DNA of 6,645 nucleotides from Microbacteriaceae bacterium (GCA_025464125.1 JAODLU010000026.1:1-6645), one strand, 5' to 3'; shown: positions 1 through 6,029, numbered from the stretch's first letter. Translations and numbers: made by a program. Notes: generated from the letters alone by a model not told the origin.

Positions 1-1025
1 ATGCCGAAGTGAAGCAGCCGCGGGTGCTTCTCGAAGAAGTGCAACAACCGTGCTCCGGCTTGGATCTCCGGGGCAATCTCCGCCTCCACCCGTTCGACGT
101 AGCCATCGAGAGCGCCCGACGCCGCAGCTTCGCCAGCCCAGGTGCCTGAGCGCAGGGCGAACGAGATGCCCTCGCGTGTGAACGGGTCGAGTAATCCGGC
201 TGCATCTCCGGCCACGATCACCGAACCACGGCGCAGCGGTGAACCTGATGCCCGCCACTGGGTCAGGTGCCCTGAGGCGTGCTGCACGGCCAGGCCGCCG
301 AGGCCAAGCCCGTTCACCCATTCATCCAGGTACCGGCGGGTGCTCTCAGCAGACCCCTTCTTCTGGATCACGCCGAGTGTCAGGTGGTCGTCTTTGGGAA
401 ACATCCAGCCATAGCTGCCCGGGGCTTTGCCCCAATCCAGAAAGACGCTGTCTCCCCAGTTCGCGCCGTCCGGCAGGTCGATCTCCCGCTCAAGCGCAAG
501 GTCGGTCGCCTCGATGTCGACGCCGACATACCGGCCGGCCTGGCCGCTTGTTCCGTCGGCTCCGATCACGACAGAGCCGCGGATGTCACCCTCCCCCGTC
601 TCGACGATGACACCGCCAGCCGGGCCAGCCTCACCGTCCTCGCGCAGCACCTTCACGTGCACGCCCTCCACGAAGGTAACGCCGGCCGCCACCGCGGCCA
701 GCACGAGCGCCTCGTCGAACCGGGAACGCTGCACCATGCGGAGAAATCGCGGGCTCGACGTGCTCGTCTTGCGCCAGCGCCCGTGCAACGAAAAGCGCAC
801 GGCGGTCGTGTCCCGTTCGACGGTGGCGAGCACCGACTGCGGAAGGTGATCGAGCGAGATGCCGATGAGGCCGCCGCCGCAGGTCTTGTAGCGCGGAAAG
901 TGCGCCCGATCCACGAGCAGCACTGTGGCGCCACCTTCCGCGGCAACGCGGGCGGCGGTGGAACCTGCTGGTCCCGCTCCGATCACCACGACATCCCAGG
1001 TATCCCGGTCGGTGATGGCAGCCAC
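1..1025 (-). CDS. FAD-dependent oxidoreductase, geranylgeranyl reductase family (C-terminus beyond window)
   Basis: Predicted flavoprotein that reduces isoprenoid double bonds (geranylgeranyl lipid or menaquinone side chain); the exact substrate cannot be read from sequence. Counting from the GTG at 1025, 341 residues are visible. They include the dinucleotide-binding GAGPAG at 16-21 following a VVVI strand, the family-typical FPRYKTCGGG around 43-52, ADGTSG at about 156-161, and the second FAD-binding motif GDAAGLLDP at 273-281 followed by TREGISFAL. The family usually runs to about 400 residues, so roughly 50-70 are missing past the left edge. An in-frame ATG at 1067 would add 14 residues, but it would overlap the start codon of the divergent exporter and add a low-complexity RSYGRPRGYPDP leader. 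The GTG is preferred because a TACCCT hexamer lies 6 nt upstream of it, the leaderless arrangement common in actinobacteria. No Shine-Dalgarno sequence precedes either start convincingly. Confidence 0.88.
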   Translation of the reverse strand, partial: MAAITDRDTWDVVVIGAGPAGSTAARVAAEGGATVLLVDRAHFPRYKTCGGGLIGISLDHLPQSVLATVERDTTAVRFSLHGRWRKTSTSSPRFLRMVQRSRFDEALVLAAVAAGVTFVEGVHVKVLREDGEAGPAGGVIVETGEGDIRGSVVIGADGTSGQAGRYVGVDIEATDLALEREIDLPDGANWGDSVFLDWGKAPGSYGWMFPKDDHLTLGVIQKKGSAESTRRYLDEWVNGLGLGGLAVQHASGHLTQWRASGSPLRRGSVIVAGDAAGLLDPFTREGISFALRSGTWAGEAAASGALDGYVERVEAEIAPEIQAGARLLHFFEKHPRLLHFG

Positions 1026-1031
1026 GGGATC

Positions 1032-1037
1032 AGGGTA
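1032..1037 (-). promoter_or_regulatory. Candidate -10 element (TACCCT) for a leaderless oxidoreductase mRNA
   Basis: Read on the minus strand, TACCCT fits the actinobacterial -10 consensus TANNNT and ends 6 nt before the GTG at 1025, so transcription would start at or next to the start codon. No TTGACA-like -35 box is visible at 16-18 bp spacing, which is common for actinobacterial promoters. The call rests on spacing and short consensus only. Confidence 0.4.
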
Positions 1038-1053
1038 CCCGCGAGGTCGGCCA

Positions 1054-1059
1054 TAGGAT
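1054..1059 (+). promoter_or_regulatory. Candidate -10 element (TAGGAT) for a leaderless exporter mRNA
   Basis: TAGGAT matches TANNNT and ends 6 nt before the ATG at 1066, placing the expected transcription start on the first base of the start codon. No Shine-Dalgarno sequence precedes that ATG, which fits a leaderless transcript. The element lies about 16 bp from the opposing candidate -10, so the two promoters would be back to back and slightly crossed. Confidence 0.45.
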
Positions 1060-1065
1060 CGCTGC

Positions 1066-1710
1066 ATGATCCCTGCCGGCACACTGCTCGCCTTCACACT
1101 GACCGCGGTCGGTCTCATGTGCATACCTGGGCCCAGCATGCTGTTCGTAATAGGGCGCTCGCTGGCGCTCGGGCGGGTTGGCGGGTTGCTCAGCGTTGCA
1201 GGCAATGCCAGCGGCACCTTTGTCAACGCGCTGGCAGTTGCTCTCGGGGTGGGCGTGATCGTGCAGCAGTCCCTCGTGGTGTTCACCATCGTCAAGGTGG
1301 CTGGCGCTGCCTATCTGGTCTATCTCGGCATCCAGGCGATCCGGCACCGAAACGACCACATGCTGGCGGATGCCGAGGCTCCCGTCAAACGTCGCAGCAC
1401 CCTGCGCCTCCTCGGCCAGGCGTTCCTTGTCGGGGTCAGCAATCCGAAGACGATCGTCTTTCTCCTGGCAGTGCTGCCGCAGTTCGTGAACTACCGCGCT
1501 GGCAACGTCACAGTGCAGCTGATGATCCTTGGCGCAATCTTCGTGGGCACCGCCCTGGTCTGCGACAGCATCTGGGCCATCGTCGCCGGCTCGGCGAGGG
1601 CATGGTTCGCCAAATCCCCGAAACGCATCGGCCAGCTCGGTGCGGTCGGCGGCGTCATGATGATCGGCCTCGGCGGCGTGCTGCTCGTCGCGGGCAGCGG
1701 CAAGGACTAG
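1066..1710 (+). CDS. LysE/RhtB family amino-acid or metabolite exporter
   Basis: Membrane exporter of 214 residues, the usual length for the LysE/RhtB family, which exports amino acids or small metabolites by proton exchange. The first helix leads into the diagnostic PGP at residues 21-23, followed by a Gly/Ala-rich second helix carrying GNASGTFVNALA (46-57). A hydrophilic, charged loop at about 92-112 (RHRNDHMLADAEAPVKRR) separates the two halves. SNPKT at 125-129 opens the next helix, as in family members, and further hydrophobic stretches run at 129-141, 150-172 and 190-209, giving about six membrane segments. The substrate cannot be predicted. It stands alone on the plus strand, divergent from the oxidoreductase and convergent with the nonulosonate operon, so it is probably monocistronic. 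The start is the ATG 6 nt downstream of a TAGGAT hexamer. Confidence 0.88.
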   Translation: MIPAGTLLAFTLTAVGLMCIPGPSMLFVIGRSLALGRVGGLLSVAGNASGTFVNALAVALGVGVIVQQSLVVFTIVKVAGAAYLVYLGIQAIRHRNDHMLADAEAPVKRRSTLRLLGQAFLVGVSNPKTIVFLLAVLPQFVNYRAGNVTVQLMILGAIFVGTALVCDSIWAIVAGSARAWFAKSPKRIGQLGAVGGVMMIGLGGVLLVAGSGKD

Positions 1711-2972
1711 ACCGGCTCTGTGCCGGTCACCAGTCTTTTCGCCCGCCTGGCCATGCGGGCCGCGGCCGACAACGGCGTGCCTATGACGATCGCGATGCGA
1801 CCAGCGAGCGACCTGTCGTAGTGACCGAGGATGCGCTTGCGATCCCAGGCGAGACGAAGCATGCCACCAGCCAGCCCCTGCCGCTGCGGCTTGAGAGTGA
1901 GCGCACCGGCTTCCCGAATGCGAAGCAGACCGTCGAGCTCGTCGAGCCAGGTGTCGCCGCCATCCCCGTGGAAGTAGTTGTCGCCGAGCCAGGCAGGGTC
2001 GGGCGTGCGAAAGTCGCCACGAACGAGGTCCGCTGAGCTGCCGAGCAGTCCGCTGCCCTCGAACACGGGGTTGATCATCTCGGCGCTCACCCCGAAATCG
2101 TTGATGGCCAGCACTGGCACGCCGAGGGCCACCGCTTCGATCGCCGCGGTTGAGCTAACGGTGACGAGAGCCGCGGCATCCGCCAGGTGGCTCGACATCG
2201 GGCCACTCGCCACCACGAGGTTCGCCGGCGCCGGAGGGTCGAGCTGCAGAAGGAGAGTCGCGAATTCGTGCGTCTCGGCGTGAGTCTGCTGCTCGCCGAT
2301 GGCCGCACGCACCTTGATGAGCACCCGTCGATCAGGGGATCTGCGAGCAGTCTCTGCCAGCCAGCCGAGAAGGGCGAGCCTGTCTGTTCGCTCGGCCGGC
2401 ACTTTGGCCTGGGTGGCGAACACGATGTCGCCCCTCCCTGCCTGGCGACGACGCGTGCCGAGGGTGAGAAACGGCAGTGTTGCGAGGCCGAACCGCTGCT
2501 CCACTCCCATCGACGCCGCAAGTTCGGAGAATTCGCGCACCTCGCGTCGGGAATGGACAACGAAGAGATCTGCCTGTGCCCGGTGCGCCACAGCGAGCCT
2601 TGTAGCTGGAACCGAGATGCCCGGTAGGCCGGTCACGATCACGGGCCGACGGGTTGTCGCACCAACGATCGTGCGAATGGCCACCTTCACGACCTTGCCC
2701 CGCACGGAGACGAGAACGATGTCTGGGTTCATTGCCGAAAGGCGAGCCGCGAACTCTTCGAGGCCCACCACCTCTGCCATCACGCCGGTTTCCGTGCCAG
2801 CCAGCGCTGCAGACAACTGGCTGTCACTCGGCAGCGCAGGCGTCTCCAGCAGGAAGAGCGAGCGATCCCAGTGCGCGGGAGCACGGGACAGCAGCGCCGC
2901 CCCCCACTTCACATACGAGTCGGAGTCCGTGAGCGCGACGATCCGGATGGGCGCCTTCACGCTGCCTGTCAC
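1707..2972 (-). CDS. DUF6716-like putative glycosyltransferase, last gene of the nonulosonate operon
   Basis: A 421-residue soluble-looking protein that resembles the actinobacterial DUF6716 putative glycosyltransferases; the family name is from memory. It looks like a two-domain GT-B protein. An N-terminal half opens with IRIVALTDSDSYVKWG (about 9-24) and includes DIVLVS near 84-89 and VVHSRREV near 138-145. A C-terminal half includes DIVFATQAKVP (182-192) and TVSSTAAIEAVALGVPVLAI (271-290). That SST followed by a Gly-x-Pro-Val loop resembles the nucleotide-binding S/T motif of bacterial sialyl- and polysialyltransferases. The matching His-Pro motif is not obvious: KVRA (about 220-223) stands where K-x-HP might be expected. 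The GTG start overlaps the synthase stop as GTGA, implying translational coupling; a second GTG at 2960 is possible. Its role as the transferase using CMP-nonulosonate is inferred from position. The tail is basic (RMARRAKR), which could favour membrane association. Confidence 0.72.
   Translation of the reverse strand: MTGSVKAPIRIVALTDSDSYVKWGAALLSRAPAHWDRSLFLLETPALPSDSQLSAALAGTETGVMAEVVGLEEFAARLSAMNPDIVLVSVRGKVVKVAIRTIVGATTRRPVIVTGLPGISVPATRLAVAHRAQADLFVVHSRREVREFSELAASMGVEQRFGLATLPFLTLGTRRRQAGRGDIVFATQAKVPAERTDRLALLGWLAETARRSPDRRVLIKVRAAIGEQQTHAETHEFATLLLQLDPPAPANLVVASGPMSSHLADAAALVTVSSTAAIEAVALGVPVLAINDFGVSAEMINPVFEGSGLLGSSADLVRGDFRTPDPAWLGDNYFHGDGGDTWLDELDGLLRIREAGALTLKPQRQGLAGGMLRLAWDRKRILGHYDRSLAGRIAIVIGTPLSAAARMARRAKRLVTGTEPV
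1710..1739 (+). terminator. Hairpin after the exporter stop codon, probable intrinsic terminator
   Basis: A perfect 7-bp GC-rich stem (GACCGGC at 1710-1716 with GCCGGTC at 1722-1728) encloses a 5-nt loop. A short T run (TTTT, 1736-1739) follows about 7 nt after the stem. It starts on the last base of the exporter stop codon and lies inside the final codons of the opposing glycosyltransferase gene. In the minus direction no T tract follows, so it favours termination of plus-strand transcripts. The offset of the T run makes it a non-ideal intrinsic terminator. Confidence 0.5.
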
Positions 2973-3841
2973 GCGGCGACCCGGCGGAGCTTGGCCTGTG
3001 GCGCAATCTCTCCCGGGAATACGCGCTTCACGCCGTCGCCCATCGCTTCTTCGACTGTGCGGATATCCCGCACAAGCTGCTCGAAGCCCTGCGGCTCCAA
3101 AGAGGCGGCATGATCCGAACCCCACATCGCGTGATCCAGCGTGATGTGACGCTCGATCGCGACGGCGCCGAGGGCAACTGCAGCGATGGAGATCTGCAGG
3201 CCGCGCTCGTGGCCGGAATACCCGATCGGAATTCCGGGGTACCGGCCTTTCAGCGTGCGAATCATGCTGAGATTCGCCTCCTCCGGCGGCAGCGGATAGG
3301 TGGACGTCGCGTGCATGACCACCAGTTGGTCCGGGTCGAAGCAGTCGACGGCCGCGTCGACCTGGTCGATCGTCGACATGCCGGTCGAGAGGATGATCGG
3401 CTTTCCCGTCGCGGCGAGCGCCCTCAGCATGCCGATGTCTGTCAGCGACGCCGACGCGACCTTGTGCGCGATCACGTTCAGGTCTTCGAGAAAGTCCACT
3501 GACGGCTCGTCCCATGGGGAGGCGAACCAGTGCAATCCACGGAAGGTCGCGTAGTCGCCGATCTCGATGTATTGCTCCCTGCTGAACTCAACGCGATAGC
3601 GGTACTCCAGGTAGGTCATGGTGCCCCACGGCGTGTCACGTGGGGTGCTCTTCATGTGTTCGGGGGTGGAGATCTCCGGGGTGCGCTTCTGGAATTTCAC
3701 AGCCTGGGCACCAGCATCCGCCGCCACATCGATCAGCTGCATCGCGAGGTCGACATCACCGTTGTGGTTCAGTCCGATTTCCGCGATCACGTAGACCGGC
3801 TGGTTTTCTCCTACTGCTGTGCCACCGATTGATACGGCCAT
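2969..3841 (-). CDS. neuB: NeuB-family nonulosonic (sialic-type) acid synthase lacking the SAF domain
   Basis: Condenses phosphoenolpyruvate with a six-carbon aldose (ManNAc, mannose, a 6-phosphate or a bacillosamine-type sugar) to a nine-carbon keto acid. The 290 residues form the whole TIM-barrel domain: AEIGLNHNG (20-28), KFQKR (49-53), HKVAS (126-130), STGMS (152-156), TSTYPLPPEEANL (179-191), GYSGHERG (207-214), ERHITLD (230-236) and GSDHAASLEP (241-250). The two metal-binding His positions of characterised NeuB enzymes are present in the SGHE and ERHIT motifs. The usual length is about 340-350. This protein stops right after the barrel (KLRRVAA) and lacks the roughly 60-residue SAF (antifreeze-like) domain that normally supplies a substrate-binding Arg to the partner subunit. 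TSTYP and the barrel end resemble animal Neu5Ac-9-phosphate synthase more than meningococcal NeuB. The ATG at 3841 is preferred over the GTG four codons upstream because GGGAGGA directly precedes it. The start overlaps the upstream gene by 31 bp. Confidence 0.92.
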   Translation of the reverse strand: MAVSIGGTAVGENQPVYVIAEIGLNHNGDVDLAMQLIDVAADAGAQAVKFQKRTPEISTPEHMKSTPRDTPWGTMTYLEYRYRVEFSREQYIEIGDYATFRGLHWFASPWDEPSVDFLEDLNVIAHKVASASLTDIGMLRALAATGKPIILSTGMSTIDQVDAAVDCFDPDQLVVMHATSTYPLPPEEANLSMIRTLKGRYPGIPIGYSGHERGLQISIAAVALGAVAIERHITLDHAMWGSDHAASLEPQGFEQLVRDIRTVEEAMGDGVKRVFPGEIAPQAKLRRVAA

Positions 3842-5013
3842 GATTCCTCCCACTGTCGGTCGTTCCGCCGGCCGTCTGGCCGCAAGATCATGTCGGCGAG
3901 TTCCCTCACCGCTCCGTAGCCACCCGGTGTCTCGAGCACGATGCGCGCCGCCTGCCGAATCTCAGGCGCAGAGCCTGGAACCGCGACAGGCCAGCCGACC
4001 AGCTGCATGCAGCCCAGGTCGTTCCCGTCGTTGCCGAGGTACGCCACACGGTCGAGCGGGATGCCGCGCTCGGAAGCCCACCCAGCGAGCGCGGTGGCCT
4101 TGTCGCCCACACCCTGCAGCACCTCGGTGCCGAGTTTCGCGGCGCGGGCGCCCACCACGGGGTTCGCCTCGGTAGACAGGATCAGCACCGGGTACCCGGC
4201 CTCGCGCAGGTGACGCACGCCCATGCCGTCGGATCGGCTTGCCGTGATGAACTCTGAACCGTCGGCGCCGACCAGCACCCGATCATCGGTGTGCACCCCG
4301 TCGAAGTCCGTAACCACAGCAGCGATTTCAAGCAGGTTGCCTGGCGTGATGTCGAGCAGCGGGGCGAGCGCCCTGGCGACTTCCAGTTCGTCGAGAGTGT
4401 CGATTTCGATCGCGGTTCTTGGATCCACAGGCTCGAGATCGACCTGGCCGAAGAAGCGGTGTTCGGCCTCGATGAATCCGTCGGCACGCATTACATAGAA
4501 CGCACCGGTCTCGAGGTAGTGCGGCTCGCGGTCCTGGCGACGCGGGCGAACAGAGGCGTCGTGGTTAACCCCGGCAGCACCTTCATCGGTGTCGCGCCAG
4601 AGGAACCCGTAGGTCTCGATGGCAGAGAAGACGACGTCCTGCTCCCCCCGCTGCACGCGGCCGATCGCGCTGGAGAGGGCGATCCTGTCGATGAATGGGG
4701 ATGTGGCCTGCAGGAAGACGACGAGTTCCGGCAGTACGTCGAGCTGGCCGAGGGCGTCGAGAATGGCGGACTCTGAGCTCGCTTCGTCACCGGCGATACG
4801 CGCCGGGCGGCCGACAACGATTGCGCCAGCCGCGGTGGCGGTTGCGGCGATGGTCGGGTCGTCGGTGCTCACGATCACCTGGTCTATGCAGTCGATCGAG
4901 CGTGCGGCTTCGATCGCGCGAACCACCAGTGGCACGCCGCCGACCCGTCGGAGGTTCTTGCCTGGCACTCCCTTTGAGCCACCGCGGGCGGGGATGATGG
5001 CGATGACGCTCAC
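3811..5013 (-). CDS. neuA: CMP-nonulosonate synthetase (NeuA) fused to KdsC-like HAD phosphatase
   Basis: Bifunctional-looking 400-residue protein. Residues 1 to about 225 are a CMP-sialate-type cytidylyltransferase that activates a nine-carbon sugar acid with CTP: CTP-loop IPARGGSKGVPGKN (7-20), FLQATSPF (100-107), RPRRQD (156-161), ETGAFY (168-173) and the metal-binding EIDTLD (203-208). Residues from about 230 to 378 are a KdsC-type HAD phosphatase with every catalytic motif present: DFDGV (236-240, both Asp retained), Ser280 in LILSTE, Lys305 in GVGDK and GNDGND (327-332). A likely job for this domain is removing the 9-phosphate from the synthase product before activation. The order of domains matches vertebrate CMAS. 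Position 241 is His (DGVHTDD), where KdsC proteins usually have Leu. A 20-residue polar tail (NDRQWEESWPYQSVAQQ) ends within the neuB start. The GTG start is fixed by AGGAGG 7 nt upstream. It is the first gene of the three-gene operon. Confidence 0.92.
   Translation of the reverse strand: MSVIAIIPARGGSKGVPGKNLRRVGGVPLVVRAIEAARSIDCIDQVIVSTDDPTIAATATAAGAIVVGRPARIAGDEASSESAILDALGQLDVLPELVVFLQATSPFIDRIALSSAIGRVQRGEQDVVFSAIETYGFLWRDTDEGAAGVNHDASVRPRRQDREPHYLETGAFYVMRADGFIEAEHRFFGQVDLEPVDPRTAIEIDTLDELEVARALAPLLDITPGNLLEIAAVVTDFDGVHTDDRVLVGADGSEFITASRSDGMGVRHLREAGYPVLILSTEANPVVGARAAKLGTEVLQGVGDKATALAGWASERGIPLDRVAYLGNDGNDLGCMQLVGWPVAVPGSAPEIRQAARIVLETPGGYGAVRELADMILRPDGRRNDRQWEESWPYQSVAQQ
3845..3851 (-). 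promoter_or_regulatory. Shine-Dalgarno sequence deciding the neuB start
   Basis: On the minus strand GGGAGGA lies 3 nt before the ATG at 3841. It sits inside the 3' coding end of the upstream fusion gene, so neuB can be initiated independently of, or coupled to, upstream translation. The spacing is tight, but the alternative GTG at 3853 would place this purine run inside the coding region and has no ribosome binding site of its own. Confidence 0.6.
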
Positions 5014-5020
5014 TGCACCA

Positions 5021-5026
5021 CCTCCT
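5021..5026 (-). promoter_or_regulatory. Shine-Dalgarno sequence (AGGAGG) of neuA
   Basis: A perfect AGGAGG on the minus strand stands 7 nt before the GTG at 5013. It is the strongest ribosome binding site in the window and marks the nonulosonate operon as starting its own translation unit after the 126-bp spacer. Confidence 0.85.
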
Positions 5027-5048
5027 CGAATCGGACTAGAGGCTTGTC

Positions 5049-5054
5049 ACGCTA
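5049..5054 (-). promoter_or_regulatory. Weak candidate -10 (TAGCGT) upstream of the nonulosonate operon
   Basis: TAGCGT fits TANNNT and would give a leader of about 30 nt that includes the AGGAGG. No recognisable -35 box lies 16-18 bp upstream. The spacer 5014-5139 is the only gap over 50 bp between genes here, so a promoter is expected somewhere in it. The spacer also holds a near-palindrome with core CCAGCTGG (5126-5133), which could be a protein-binding site. No convincing terminator for the upstream pilus-like genes is seen, so read-through is possible. Confidence 0.2.
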
Positions 5055-5139
5055 GGGAGCCATCGCGACAGCCCGGTGGCGCGCAGGTGAACGGATGCCG
5101 ACGGGAGCATTTCCGGGCGGTGCGGCCAGCTGGTCATCG

Positions 5140-5574
5140 TCAGTCGAAGACCGAACGACCAACCGCCGTCACGTCGAGGCGCAAACCCCGCGGCAGCAGG
5201 AGCGACAGTACCGGCGGCCGCCACCACGCGGAGAGTTGCACCGTCGCGCTGCGGCCGTCCACGGTTTCTGCTCGGTCGACCTGCAGGGATTCGAACGACG
5301 ACCCGTCGGCCTCGGCGACATAGCCGTCGACTGCTGCCGCGACATCCTGCGATTGCAGCTGCGGGCGAGGGCCGTCGGGGGTCATGGGCACTTGGGCGAG
5401 GTCGAATGCTTCAGCCCCGGCGAGCGCCGCGCCATCCGCCAGTGTGAATAGCCGTTTGCGCTCGAGGGCCAGCGAGGTGGCGGCCACAACGAGCAGCACC
5501 AGTACCAGCGACAGGAAGCCGAAGAAGATCGTGAGCGGCAGGGTCGAGCCGGTGTCGTCACGCAACCGCTTCAC
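5140..5574 (-). CDS. TadG/Rv3654c-like pilus-cluster protein
   Basis: A 144-residue protein with a short charged start (MKRLRDDTGS), one N-terminal membrane helix (about 13-37), then LERKRLFTLADGAALAGAEAFD (about 37-58). This signature is typical of the Tad-cluster TadG/TadE-like proteins and of the Rv3654c-like proteins of actinobacteria, where an arginine-rich turn is followed by an Ala-rich ADAAALAGA-type helix. The remainder is an extracytoplasmic beta-rich domain (SATVQLSAWW near 109-118) ending in SVFD. It probably accompanies assembly of Flp-type pili or a related secretion apparatus at the membrane. Unlike its two upstream neighbours, it has Leu where a prepilin-type Glu at +5 would be (G9, then STLPL), so processing by a prepilin peptidase is doubtful. 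Its GTG start overlaps the preceding stop as GTGA, implying coupled translation. It is the last gene of the cluster in this strand order. Confidence 0.78.
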   Translation of the reverse strand: MKRLRDDTGSTLPLTIFFGFLSLVLVLLVVAATSLALERKRLFTLADGAALAGAEAFDLAQVPMTPDGPRPQLQSQDVAAAVDGYVAEADGSSFESLQVDRAETVDGRSATVQLSAWWRPPVLSLLLPRGLRLDVTAVGRSVFD

Positions 5575-6029
5575 GGTGTGGGCCGCCAGAACCGAGAGAC
5601 CCGCTCGGTGGCACTTGCCTGCAATGGGATGGTCGCCGGCACATTCAGTGTGAGGCCGGGCGGGATGAGCGGCAGCGCAACGGTCACCGCCACGGACACG
5701 GTGACAGTCGCGCCTCGCCGCAGGCAGTCAGACGGCCTCGGCGCGCACTCCACTGACACCTGCGCCGCGGATGCTTCCAGTCCGTAATCGGCTAACGCGA
5801 ACTCGATGGCACGCTGCGCCCTGGCCTCCGCCTGCTGCTGTGTACCCGACTGCACGAAGACCCGCACGGCCTGTCTCGCAGCCCCCTCCACGGCGAACGC
5901 TCCCGCCTGGATCACCGAGACGGTCATCACCAGGTACACGAGGGGCAGAAGCAAAATCATGCCTGCAGTGATGAATTCGAGAGACGCCGAGCCGTCATCC
6001 GCGTGGAGTGAAAATCTCGCGCGAGGCAT
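5571..6029 (-). CDS. TadE-like pseudopilin
   Basis: A 152-residue TadE-family protein with a short polar leader, a prepilin-like junction DDG-SASLEF (Gly13, with Glu18 at +5 and Phe19 at +6), and a hydrophobic helix at about 20-43. An extracytoplasmic domain begins with the family-typical GAARQAVR (about 49-56). Glu at +5 after a Gly is the hallmark of Flp-type pilins and TadE/TadF pseudopilins matured by TadV-type prepilin peptidase. Cys95 and Cys102 (ECAPRPSDC) could form a small disulfide loop outside the membrane. The role inferred from the family is minor pilin or assembly factor. The ATG at 6029 is supported by GGAGGTGA 6 nt upstream, inside the end of the preceding gene, which it overlaps by 35 bp. 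It couples to the next gene by GTGA. Confidence 0.82.
   Translation of the reverse strand: MPRARFSLHADDGSASLEFITAGMILLLPLVYLVMTVSVIQAGAFAVEGAARQAVRVFVQSGTQQQAEARAQRAIEFALADYGLEASAAQVSVECAPRPSDCLRRGATVTVSVAVTVALPLIPPGLTLNVPATIPLQASATERVSRFWRPTP

Noticed and set aside
1026..1067. ATG at 1067 as start of the FAD oxidoreductase.
   Set aside because: It cannot be excluded, but it overlaps the exporter start codon, and the GTG at 1025 has a well-spaced -10 hexamer and places the FAD-binding motif at a normal distance from the N-terminus.
279..2036. A long plus-strand reading frame of 585 codons running antisense to the oxidoreductase and across the exporter.
   Set aside because: Its translation is rich in Arg, His and Pro with no domain signature, and it overlaps two well-supported genes. 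GC-rich DNA gives such open antisense frames by chance.
2973..3515. A 181-codon N-terminal extension of the putative glycosyltransferase reaching into neuB.
   Set aside because: The extension is an out-of-frame reading of the well-conserved NeuB barrel. It is Arg-rich without motifs, whereas the family-like sequence begins at IRIVALTDSD just after the GTG at 2972.
5093..5114. Imperfect inverted repeat (GGATGC with GCATTTCC) in the spacer before neuA, considered as a terminator of the pilus-like genes.
   Set aside because: The stem is short and bulged, and no T run follows it on the minus strand.
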